Shown: piece by piece, positions 1 to 5,514 of the stretch
Layout: the number at the start of each line of letters is the position of its first letter
Position numbering within the stretch: position 1 is the first letter of the stretch
Assembly (NCBI GenBank): GCA_025354075.1
Contig: JANXNO010000429.1
Span: 1 to 9,924, forward strand
Reading direction: 5' to 3'
DNA length: 9,924 nt
Source: Burkholderiales bacterium
GTDB lineage: Bacteria; Pseudomonadota; Gammaproteobacteria; Burkholderiales; Casimicrobiaceae
Notes under the pieces: model-generated
The model's input: the letters and a program-made list of their open reading frames with translations, nothing else
Told to the model about the DNA's origin: nothing
The model's database searches: none
Position numbers and translations under genes: made by a program

Positions 1-94
1 CCTTCTTGTGGCGAACCACTTCGGCCTTGTAGTCAATCGTGAACACGCGGCGCGAAACTTTCAATTTCCCCGCTTTGTTTCTCTCTAATTCCAT
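1..94 (-). CDS. IS3-like transposase OrfA, N-terminal fragment (cut by window edge)
   Basis: An ATG at 94 on the minus strand opens 31 codons to the window edge. The peptide begins MELERNKAGKLK and continues with SRRVFTIDYKAEVVRHKK. That second stretch matches the start of IS3-family OrfA proteins, where an R-R-x-F-T-x-(D/E)-(Y/F)-K-x-E-V-V motif opens the DNA-binding helix-turn-helix domain. In that family OrfA binds the element ends and OrfB carries the DDE catalytic domain, usually joined to OrfA by a -1 frameshift; neither the frameshift site nor OrfB is visible here. A purine-rich GAGGA lies roughly 15 nt upstream, a rather long spacing. The family call rests on a short fragment, so the subgroup cannot be given. 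Confidence 0.65.
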   Translation of the reverse strand, partial: MELERNKAGKLKVSRRVFTIDYKAEVVRHKK

Positions 95-141
95 CTCAAT
101 TTACCGTCCTCTAAGTACTCAACGGAAATCGTACAGGTTCA
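1..141 (-). mobile_element. End of an IS3-like insertion sequence (inferred boundary near 141)
   Basis: The transposase fragment marks an insertion sequence whose body lies to the left of the window. Reading the minus strand outward from the gene, the sequence starting at 141 reads TGAACCTGTACGATTTCC. It begins with TG, as IS3-family ends do, and would leave a 5' untranslated stretch of about 47 nt, normal for this family. A downstream frame (142-363) with no start codon fits a gene interrupted at this point. The opposite end and any target duplication are outside the window, so the exact boundary is inference. Confidence 0.4.
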
Positions 142-363
142 TGCATTCTGCATAGCCAAGGTGTCGTAGACCAAAAAGCAGCTGAACGATCACCGCGCCT
201 GGCCCAATACAAGGGCACCCCAGTACCAGCGAACGACCCAGTGTTTATGGCTGCTCCCCTCATGATTCAGGACTACACACCAGCGTGGGTTGCGGCGCTT
301 ATGCATGGGCCGCTCCTAAGTGCTGGACTCAAACCCGACGCGAAAAACCCATTTGCAACTTGA
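142..363 (+). pseudogene. 3' remnant of an unidentified gene, probably truncated by the insertion sequence
   Basis: One plus-strand frame is open from about 115 to a TGA at 361-363. From about 163 it reads like real protein: VVDQKAAERSPRLAQY, then KGTPVPANDPVF, QDYTPAWVAALMHGPLL and finally KPDAKNPFAT. Between the stop at 112 and position 241 the frame has no ATG, GTG or TTG codon, so an intact upstream start is missing. The first candidates are GTG 241 and ATG 247, which would leave only about 40 residues. The simplest reading is the C-terminal part of a longer gene whose front was removed by the IS ending near 141. The stop lies 13 nt before the next gene, as in an operon. I do not recognise the family. 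A short intact gene starting at 241 or 247, or chance openness, remains possible. Confidence 0.35.
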
Positions 364-376
364 ATAGTCAGAGGCA

Positions 377-943
377 TTGGATATTTGTTGTGGCAAAAAG
401 TATGCTCCAGCTGTGCCCCAAGTACAACCGCATCCCCTACCCACTCAAGCACTACTAACCAAGTACGCCAACTCGGGCGCATACACAGACTGCTTCGTGA
501 CGGAGATCGCGCGAACCTTGTCGCATGCGGAGTTTGTTGAAGCGTTCTACACGGGTGGGTTGTTCAAGGCTGAGCGGTTCTTGTTGCGCGTGTTTATCTC
601 CAAACCGTCCACTGATCTTCAGGCGCGGCGGCTTGCTTCGGCTGAGTTGAACGAGTTCGCAGCGTGGCGGGTGGAGGCGCGGGCGGTGGATCAGTTGCTG
701 ATGTGCGCCATCGACGGTCGCACGCGGTCGTGGCTGATGGTGTCGGCGGCGGAGGTGCCGGGGCGGACGCGGCTTTACTTTGGGTCGGCGCTGTTGCCGA
801 AGCCAACGCCGGTGAACTTACCTGACGCCAGGAGCCATCTAAGCCTGGGTTTTGTGTTCAAGGCATTGCTGGTTTTTCACAATGGGTACTCGCGGGCGCT
901 GCTGAGCGCGGCCGCGAATCGCCTTGCTCGATCAGGTCGCTGA
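377..943 (+). CDS. Conserved-looking hypothetical protein, 188 aa
   Basis: The frame opens at TTG 377, with AGAGG just 2 nt upstream, and ends at TGA 941-943. There is no in-frame ATG near the front; GTG 413 is the main alternative start, and a stop at 365-367 rules out anything earlier. The first ~25 residues are Pro-rich and unconvincing. From about residue 30 the protein looks globular: KYANSGAYTDCF, then a helix containing HAEFVEAFYTGGLFKAER, a central ARAVDQLLMCAIDGRTRSWL segment, the strand TRLYFGSALLP, and a hydrophobic C-terminal helix FVFKALLVFHNGYSRALL. No signal peptide or catalytic motif is evident. I do not recognise a named family; similar uncharacterised proteins seem to occur in betaproteobacteria (recollection, not checked). 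It lies downstream of the gene remnant and may have lost its original promoter to the IS insertion. Confidence 0.65.
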   Translation: MDICCGKKYAPAVPQVQPHPLPTQALLTKYANSGAYTDCFVTEIARTLSHAEFVEAFYTGGLFKAERFLLRVFISKPSTDLQARRLASAELNEFAAWRVEARAVDQLLMCAIDGRTRSWLMVSAAEVPGRTRLYFGSALLPKPTPVNLPDARSHLSLGFVFKALLVFHNGYSRALLSAAANRLARSGR

Positions 944-957
944 GCATCAAGCACTAC

Positions 958-980
958 GAGCGAAATTCCGTCATTCGCTC
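958..980. terminator. Hairpin in convergent junction, possible bidirectional terminator
   Basis: GAGCGAA at 958-964 pairs with TTCGCTC at 974-980 around a 9-nt loop. It lies in the 27-nt gap between the convergent 188-aa gene and the aldo/keto reductase and overlaps the latter's stop codon. There is no T tract on either side, so it is not a classical intrinsic terminator; it may only block read-through weakly or act as an mRNA 3' end stabiliser. Confidence 0.3.
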
Positions 981-2083
981 CAGCCTTTGACCGTGCTGCC
1001 GCCAAAGACCGCGTGCTGCCGCAAAGCGGGGGTGAATAAGCGGTAGAGCATTCGCGGTTCTGGCTGGCTTACGGCGTCGAGCGCGGCGCGATGCTCCGCG
1101 GAGAGTTCGACATCGAGCGCGGCTGCGTTGTCTGCGACTTGCCCGGCGCGGCTCACGCCCATGAGCGTCGAGCTGATGCCCGGTCGGCGGATCACCCAAG
1201 AGAGCGCAACGCGCGCGGCGCTGTGTCCGGACTCGATGGCAACGCGGCGCAACACGTCGACGATTTTCCAGTTGCGCTCGGTGAACAGCGTGTCACCAAA
1301 CGGATTCGCGCCGTCCAGCCGCTTGTCGTCGGTCGGGCGCTGCTCACTGCCCGTAGCTGCGTCGCGCGGTAGCCCGCTGGCGCGCGGCGCGCTCGCTTCA
1401 ACCGTGTTGCGATCATATTTTCCGGTGAGCAGTCCGGACGCGAGCGGGCTCCAGGGCATGATGCCCATACCGAATTCCTGCGCAAGCGGCACATGTTCGT
1501 CCTCAATATCGCGGTTGACCAGCGAGTAGAAATATTGCAGCGCAATTGGCCCCGGCAGGCCGCGCGTGGCGGCCATTGTCGCGACCTTGGCTACGTACCA
1601 GGCGGGCGTGTTCGACAGGCCCCAGTAGCGAATTTTTCCGCTGCGAACAAGCGCGCTCATCGTCTGCAGCAATTCTTCGGCGGGCGTCACAGAATCCCAC
1701 ACATGCACCCAGTACAAATCAACATGATCGGTCTTCAGTCGCTGCAATGAGCCGTGAAGCGCGCTGTAGATGTGCCGCGCGCCGTTGCCGCCCTGATGTG
1801 CGCCGCGCCCTGCGGCAAATCCTGCCTTGGTGGCTATCACGACTTGATCTCGCAGTCCGCGCTCCGCAATGAACGCGCCCAGCATTTCCTCGCTGCGCCC
1901 GCTGGAATACACGTCTGCCGTATCAACGAAGTTGCCGCCCGCCTCCACGTATGCGTTAAACACATCGCGTGAACCGGCCTCATCCAGGCCCCAGCGCGCG
2001 GTGCCAAAGGTCATCGCACCGAGCGCGAGCGGGCTGACAACGAGGCCGGAACGACCGAGGGTTTGATAGCTGTCGAGTTTCAT
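971..2083 (-). CDS. Aldo/keto reductase, 370 aa
   Basis: This is a full-length (beta/alpha)8-barrel NAD(P)H-dependent oxidoreductase that would reduce carbonyl groups in the cytoplasm; the substrate cannot be read from sequence. The N-terminus YQTLGRSGLVVSPLALGAMTFG is the family's opening signature. The AKR catalytic tetrad is intact: Asp54 (FVDTAD), Tyr59 (VYSSGRSEE), Lys86 (IATKAG) and His127 (LYWVHVWD). Near the C-terminal half come MPWSPLASGLLTGKY and SWVIRRPGISSTLMGVS, the cofactor-binding part typical of the longer bacterial AKRs related to Tas/YajO-like enzymes. The start at ATG 2083 gives the expected N-terminus; the upstream Shine-Dalgarno is poor. It is divergent from a TetR-family gene, and the intergenic inverted repeat abuts its start, so repression by that regulator with induction by a reactive carbonyl or xenobiotic is the natural inference. 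Confidence 0.93.
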   Translation of the reverse strand: MKLDSYQTLGRSGLVVSPLALGAMTFGTARWGLDEAGSRDVFNAYVEAGGNFVDTADVYSSGRSEEMLGAFIAERGLRDQVVIATKAGFAAGRGAHQGGNGARHIYSALHGSLQRLKTDHVDLYWVHVWDSVTPAEELLQTMSALVRSGKIRYWGLSNTPAWYVAKVATMAATRGLPGPIALQYFYSLVNRDIEDEHVPLAQEFGMGIMPWSPLASGLLTGKYDRNTVEASAPRASGLPRDAATGSEQRPTDDKRLDGANPFGDTLFTERNWKIVDVLRRVAIESGHSAARVALSWVIRRPGISSTLMGVSRAGQVADNAAALDVELSAEHRAALDAVSQPEPRMLYRLFTPALRQHAVFGGSTVKGWSE

Positions 2084-2089
2084 GATTCA

Positions 2090-2115
2090 TATTTCATAGT
2101 GCTTGATATGAAATA
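2090..2115. promoter_or_regulatory. Perfect 9-bp inverted repeat, candidate TetR operator
   Basis: TATTTCATA (2090-2098) is repeated inverted as TATGAAATA (2107-2115) with an 8-bp spacer. It lies 6 nt upstream of the reductase start codon and 46 nt upstream of the regulator ATG. It is the strongest dyad in the divergent region, and TetR-family regulators usually bind such palindromes next to their own gene. Bound protein would cover the reductase leader and probably its -10 region. Confidence 0.6.
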
Positions 2116-2125
2116 GTAGCACCGC

Positions 2126-2154
2126 TTGCGAAGTACCGCGAATAGTTTTATAGT
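2126..2154 (+). promoter_or_regulatory. Probable sigma70 promoter of the TetR-family gene
   Basis: TTGCGA (2126-2131) and TATAGT (2149-2154) are spaced by 17 bp. Transcription would start at about 2160-2162, at or next to the ATG at 2162, which fits the absence of any Shine-Dalgarno before that ATG. Confidence 0.45.
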
Positions 2155-2161
2155 GACCGCT

Positions 2162-2815
2162 ATGAAAACTGTCAAGTCTGCACCGCTCCGCAAATCCGGC
2201 CGACCGTTATCGTTTGATCGGGATACAGCGCTGAACAAAGCGATGCACGTGTTTTGGCAGCACGGCTACGAGGCCACCTCTCTGAACGAACTCACCAGCG
2301 CTATGGGTGTGACGCCGCCGAGCATTTACGCCGCATTTGGCGACAAAAAAAAGTTGTTTCTTGAGGTAGTGGCGCTTTACCTGTCAGGGCCGATCACCGC
2401 TGACACCATCATCAACGGCGCAGCCACCGCACGGGACGCCGCGCTCGGTTTGCTTCGTGCTGCGGCAATGGGCTTCACCGGCTGCGACACACCGCGCGGG
2501 TGCCTGCTTGCCAGCTCAGCGCTCAGTTGCTCTGCCGCAGCGGCAGACGTTCAAAGCGAATTGGCATCCATCCGGCGCCGGATCGAAGCGAAGCTGAAAA
2601 GCAAAATCGTGCGCGGCGTCAGAGCGCACGAGTTGCCCGCTGATACCGACGCCGACGCGCTCGCGGGACATGTCATGGCGGTGATTCAGGGGATGTCGAC
2701 GCTCGCCAGAGACGGCGCCAGTCAAAAAAAGCTTTTGCGTCTGACCGAGGTTGCGATGCGGTCATGGCCGATCGCGTTGGCAGCGAAGTCACGGCCCAAG
2801 CGGATGATTGCGTGA
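2162..2815 (+). CDS. TetR/AcrR-family transcriptional regulator, 217 aa
   Basis: A one-component repressor: the N-terminal DNA-binding domain contacts an operator and the C-terminal helical domain binds a ligand and dimerises. The N-terminus has the characteristic GRPLSFDRDTAL, then FWQHGYEATSLNELTSAMG and the recognition-helix region TPPSIYAAFGDKKKLF (helix-turn-helix roughly residues 39-58). This places it in the subgroup with the R-G-R-P-x-x-F-D-R start, like E. coli ComR. The C-terminal domain (about 75-217) is less conserved and its ligand is unknown. The open frame extends upstream to TTG 2126, but ATG 2162 is preferred because family members start shortly before GRP and because 2126 coincides with the predicted -35 box. 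It is divergent from the aldo/keto reductase and likely regulates it and itself through the 2090-2115 dyad. Confidence 0.9.
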   Translation: MKTVKSAPLRKSGRPLSFDRDTALNKAMHVFWQHGYEATSLNELTSAMGVTPPSIYAAFGDKKKLFLEVVALYLSGPITADTIINGAATARDAALGLLRAAAMGFTGCDTPRGCLLASSALSCSAAAADVQSELASIRRRIEAKLKSKIVRGVRAHELPADTDADALAGHVMAVIQGMSTLARDGASQKKLLRLTEVAMRSWPIALAAKSRPKRMIA

Positions 2816-3019
2816 TTCTGCCCGCAGGCACATCGGCAAGGCCGGCGCGGCGCGCGCTGAACGTACGTCTTACCAACAACTTTTTGGCGAAACCTATATC
2901 GGCTGCGGGCTGAATGCAGTTTTTTCTGGTTATTGACTTTAGCAAAATAACGCGATTAGCCGCTATTCCGTCTACGTTTCAACCAAAAGCTGATTACGGT
3001 CATTGCCTGGTGTGACACG
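2816..3019. other. Convergent intergenic region with a weak terminator-like hairpin
   Basis: This 204-nt stretch separates the TetR gene from the convergent DUF3237 gene and shows no credible open frame. CTGC (2903-2906) pairs with GCAG (2916-2919) and is followed directly by six T residues (2920-2925), a terminator-like arrangement on the plus strand, but the 4-bp stem is weak. The stretch around 2930-2960 is AT-rich compared with its surroundings. Nothing else is recognised. Confidence 0.3.
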
Positions 3020-3493
3020 TCACCCCACCCGATAAATCGCGATCTGCACTTGATCCGGCAAACGTGCGCCGGTGCCAACAAAGATGCTGTCGGTAAGCCA
3101 CGAAAGCGCTGGGTCGGACACTTCGAACGTGGGCACGCAGCGGAAGTAAATTTCTGCGGGATCAACCGGTTCGCCGCGTACGAGTTTGGCGATGGCCTCG
3201 GCTGAGCCGCGACGCAGCGCGTGGTTTTGCACAAAGATGCGCGCGCCGGAATCAAGCTCCAGCGTATAGCGCGCGTCGAGTACGGCCATCGTGTCCGACA
3301 CGATGAGCTGAAAGTCCGCGCCGCCCGCGAGCACGCGCACGTTCAGGTGACCACGCACGGTGCCGCCGGTGATCGGGATCGTGCGCCGTTTGCCGCGCGT
3401 CGACGCACCCTGCACGTCGCCCGCCTCAATCGGCGCAGCGACCGTCACCGATAGCTCGGCGATCAACTCAAGGGTGGGCGCTGGCAAACTCAT
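3020..3493 (-). CDS. DUF3237 (UPF0311) family protein, 157 aa
   Basis: A small beta-barrel-like protein of unknown biochemical role. Family hallmarks are the N-terminal strand LELIAELSVTVAAPIEAG, the central GGTVRGHLNVRVLAGGADFQ, the segment DARYTLELDSGARIFVQN, and above all the C-terminal YFRCVPTFEVSDPALSWL followed by DSIFVGTGAR, where DUF3237 proteins carry their most conserved motif. The frame is open 16 codons further upstream, but that would overlap the upstream gene. ATG 3493 is chosen because it gives the usual family length and has AAGGCGGA (3503-3510) about 9 nt upstream. It starts 5 nt after the stop of the Bug receptor gene, so the two are co-transcribed and probably translationally coupled. 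No signal peptide is seen; it is likely cytoplasmic. The operon suggests involvement with the compound the receptor binds, but this is inference. Confidence 0.85.
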   Translation of the reverse strand: MSLPAPTLELIAELSVTVAAPIEAGDVQGASTRGKRRTIPITGGTVRGHLNVRVLAGGADFQLIVSDTMAVLDARYTLELDSGARIFVQNHALRRGSAEAIAKLVRGEPVDPAEIYFRCVPTFEVSDPALSWLTDSIFVGTGARLPDQVQIAIYRVG

Positions 3494-3498
3494 GGTGA

Positions 3499-4482
3499 TC
3501 AATCCGCCTTGAAGCCGGTGCCTCGCACGGCTTTGCCCCACACTACGGTGTCGTCGCGAATGATCTTCGCGAACTCCGCGCGCGTGGTGCCAGTGACTTT
3601 GAAGCCCATGTCTTGCAGCTTGGTGCGCGTTTCCGGCGAGCTGACTGCTTTGATCACGTCAGCACTCAATTTATCGAGAATTTCAACCGGCGTTTTTGCC
3701 GGAGCAACCACGCCAAACCATGATGAGAATTCGAGGTTGGCGAAGCCCTCTTCTTTCAAGGTCGGCACATCCGGCAAAGATGGCGCACGCGCGCTGCCAG
3801 AGACGGCCAAAGCACGCATCTTGCCCGCTTTAACGTTGGGCAACGCCAGCGCCATCGACGCAAACACGGCCGGTACGTCGCCGCTCAGCAGCGCGCCCAC
3901 GGCGTCACCCGTGCTCTTGTAATGCACCGGCTCGGCAGCCACGCCCGCCGCCTCACCAAACATGTACGCGCCAAAATGTCCCGGCGTACCTGCGCCAAAG
4001 GTTGCCATAAAAAATTTGGGTTGCTGCTTGGCCCACGTCGCGAATTCACGCGCGGTTTTGCTCGGATTTTTTTCGGGATTGGTGAGCAAGACAAAGTCCG
4101 CGCTGACCACCTGACTCACCGGCGCAAAGTCGCGCTGCACGTCGTACGGCAGCTTGGTGTAGCTCGTGGTGGCGATGGACAACTGGCCCACTTCGCCGAG
4201 CATGATGGTGTAGCCGTCCGGCGCGGCGCGTGCGGCTTCCTGCGCGGCGATCAGGCCACCAGCGCCGGGTTTGTTATCGACCACGACGTTGTAATTTGAG
4301 GTCTCCTGCATTTTCTGCGCGAGCACACGCGCCGCGATGTCAGGGCCGGTGCCCGCAGGGAAGCCGACGATCATGCGCACGGCTTTGGCGGGATACGTTT
4401 GGGCAGCGGCAGGCACACAGAGCAATGCCGCTGAAATCAATGTGGACGCAGCGACACCAGCGCCGAACACGAACGATGCCAT
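3499..4482 (-). CDS. Bug-family (TctC-like) periplasmic solute-binding protein, 327 aa
   Basis: Extracytoplasmic receptor of the tripartite tricarboxylate transporter type, which captures small carboxylates or related compounds in the periplasm. Residues 1-27 form a signal peptide with the hydrophobic stretch STLISAALLCVPAAA and a cleavage site before Gln28; unusually, the n-region carries no Lys or Arg. The mature protein starts TYPAKAVRMIVGFPAGTGPDIAARVLAQKM, the classic Bug opening, followed by NYNVVVDNKPGAGG, AAPDGYTIMLG, the ligand-loop region FGAGTPGHF and HYKSTGDAVGALLSGDV, and the C-terminal LPDVPTLKEEGF. Length is normal. No TctA or TctB membrane genes are nearby, which is typical of the expanded orphan Bug receptors in Bordetella and relatives. 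Translation starts at ATG 4482 behind a strong AAGGAGG. It heads a two-gene operon with the DUF3237 gene. The ligand is unknown. Confidence 0.93.
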   Translation of the reverse strand: MASFVFGAGVAASTLISAALLCVPAAAQTYPAKAVRMIVGFPAGTGPDIAARVLAQKMQETSNYNVVVDNKPGAGGLIAAQEAARAAPDGYTIMLGEVGQLSIATTSYTKLPYDVQRDFAPVSQVVSADFVLLTNPEKNPSKTAREFATWAKQQPKFFMATFGAGTPGHFGAYMFGEAAGVAAEPVHYKSTGDAVGALLSGDVPAVFASMALALPNVKAGKMRALAVSGSARAPSLPDVPTLKEEGFANLEFSSWFGVVAPAKTPVEILDKLSADVIKAVSSPETRTKLQDMGFKVTGTTRAEFAKIIRDDTVVWGKAVRGTGFKAD

Positions 4483-4490
4483 ATCAAGTT

Positions 4491-4497
4491 CCTCCTT
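4491..4497 (-). promoter_or_regulatory. Strong Shine-Dalgarno of the Bug receptor gene
   Basis: AAGGAGG on the minus strand, 8 nt before ATG 4482, fixes this start although the resulting signal peptide lacks an N-terminal positive charge. Confidence 0.8.
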
Positions 4498-4511
4498 ATG
4501 AATGTGCGAAG

Positions 4512-4558
4512 TGTACGACCATTTAGTTATTCATGTGAATCAATTTTCGAGTCGTACA
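4512..4558. promoter_or_regulatory. Nested dyad upstream of the Bug receptor gene
   Basis: TGTACGAC (4512-4519) and GTCGTACA (4551-4558) form a perfect 8-bp inverted repeat. Inside it, ATTCATGTGAAT (4529-4540) is a second dyad (ATTCA-TG-TGAAT) whose centre falls within half a base of the outer one. The structure is upstream of the receptor's Shine-Dalgarno and overlaps the place where its promoter should be; TTCACA and TACACT on the minus strand, 18 bp apart, are possible -35 and -10 boxes. It is a candidate binding site for an unidentified regulator. Confidence 0.4.
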
Positions 4559-4610
4559 ACGTAACAAATTGTGCACGTTTTTGGTGAACTGGCGAAGCTG
4601 ATACACCGCC

Positions 4611-4638
4611 TTGACACCCTCGTCATAACGACTACTAT
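4611..4638 (+). promoter_or_regulatory. Sigma70-type promoter of the protease-moxR operon
   Basis: A perfect TTGACA (4611-4616) and TACTAT (4633-4638) are separated by 16 bp. Transcription would begin at about 4645, leaving a ~20-nt leader before ATG 4665. It is the best promoter match in the window and suggests constitutive expression of the downstream genes. Confidence 0.7.
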
Positions 4639-4664
4639 CTGCTTTCAATCAGTGGTGGTGCTTC

Positions 4665-5507
4665 ATGAAACTGCGGGCTTTTTTTGCAGGGTTGAGGGAC
4701 AGGGTCAGCAGGCCCGACGGGAGCACGATCAAGGCTGCGACCGCCGGTGCATTTGCAGCACTGGTTGCAGTTGCTGGCGCGTTCGCCATCATGCACTGGC
4801 TCGGCCCGCAGCAAGTCCGAATCACGCAAGAGCACATTGACGCCGCAGTAGCGCACAGCCTGCAAGAAACGGTATTGCCCTCGCCCGCAGTCAAGGCGTA
4901 TGACGCCATACTGCCCTCGGTCGTGCGTGTCAGCAGTTTCGTCACTGATCCAAAAACCAAAGAAGAGAGCTCACACGGCGTCGGCACCGGCGTGGTCATC
5001 GTTGACGACGGCACGATACTGACGAACCTGCATGTAGTCGCCGGCGCAGACCGAATCAGCGTCACCTTTTTTGATGGTCTGGAAAGCTCAGCAACGGTGA
5101 GCGGCATGCGCCCCGAGCATGATCTGGCTGTGCTCCGCGCGCAAAAAATTCCCGACGACATGATTGCGGCGACCATGGCCAGCACCGAAAAGCTGGCGCC
5201 AGGCGACCATGTATTTGCGGTCGGTTTTCCGTTTGGTATCGGGCCGTCAGTGAGCGCCGGAATCGTGTCGGGACTCAAGCGCAATTTCATGTCGCCGGAA
5301 GGCAAACGATTGCTGACCAATCTGATTCAATTTGACGCAGCGGCCAACCCGGGCAATTCGGGTGGCCCTTTGGTGACCGCCGAAGGCGAAGTGGTCGGCA
5401 TCGTCACCGCGATTCTCAACCCCACCGAAGCACGAACTTTTATCGGAATTGGCTTTGCGGTGCCGATTGAAAATGCGGCGAGTGCAGTAGGCATGCCCCC
5501 TTTTTAG
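4665..5507 (+). CDS. Membrane-anchored HtrA/DegP-like serine protease lacking a PDZ domain, 280 aa
   Basis: A trypsin-fold (S1C) peptidase, probably facing the periplasm. Residues about 24-46 form one uncleaved-looking transmembrane helix (TAGAFAALVAVAGAFAIMHW) behind a basic N-terminus, so the protease domain would be tethered on the outside. The domain spans about 78-280. The catalytic triad is complete: His123 (LTNLHVV), Asp153 (EHDLAVL) and Ser232 (NPGNSGGPL); GVGTGVVI before the His and VGFPFGIG before the Ser are standard HtrA motifs. The protein ends right after GIGFAVPIENAA, where other HtrA proteins continue into PDZ domains, so regulation and oligomerisation must differ from DegP/DegS. 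It is the first gene of the operon, with MoxR 7 nt downstream, implying a shared role in envelope protein handling. The weak GGTGG Shine-Dalgarno precedes ATG 4665. Confidence 0.9.
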   Translation: MKLRAFFAGLRDRVSRPDGSTIKAATAGAFAALVAVAGAFAIMHWLGPQQVRITQEHIDAAVAHSLQETVLPSPAVKAYDAILPSVVRVSSFVTDPKTKEESSHGVGTGVVIVDDGTILTNLHVVAGADRISVTFFDGLESSATVSGMRPEHDLAVLRAQKIPDDMIAATMASTEKLAPGDHVFAVGFPFGIGPSVSAGIVSGLKRNFMSPEGKRLLTNLIQFDAAANPGNSGGPLVTAEGEVVGIVTAILNPTEARTFIGIGFAVPIENAASAVGMPPF

Positions 5508-5514
5508 GAACTTT

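Noticed and set aside
1128..1872. Several plus-strand frames opposite the aldo/keto reductase
   Set aside because: They lie antisense to a gene with all four AKR catalytic residues and show no conserved features.
2126..2161. TTG 2126 as the start of the TetR-family gene
   Set aside because: It overlaps the predicted -35 box and adds residues not expected before the family's GRP motif; ATG 2162 fits better.
3494..3541. Longer start for the DUF3237 gene
   Set aside because: It would overlap the 3' end of the Bug receptor gene and add a non-family N-terminus; ATG 3493 has a plausible Shine-Dalgarno and the standard length.
4649..5320. Minus-strand open frame (223 codons) opposite the HtrA-like gene
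   Set aside because: It is Ser/Thr-rich without recognisable structure and covers the catalytic His and Asp codons of a clear protease gene on the other strand.
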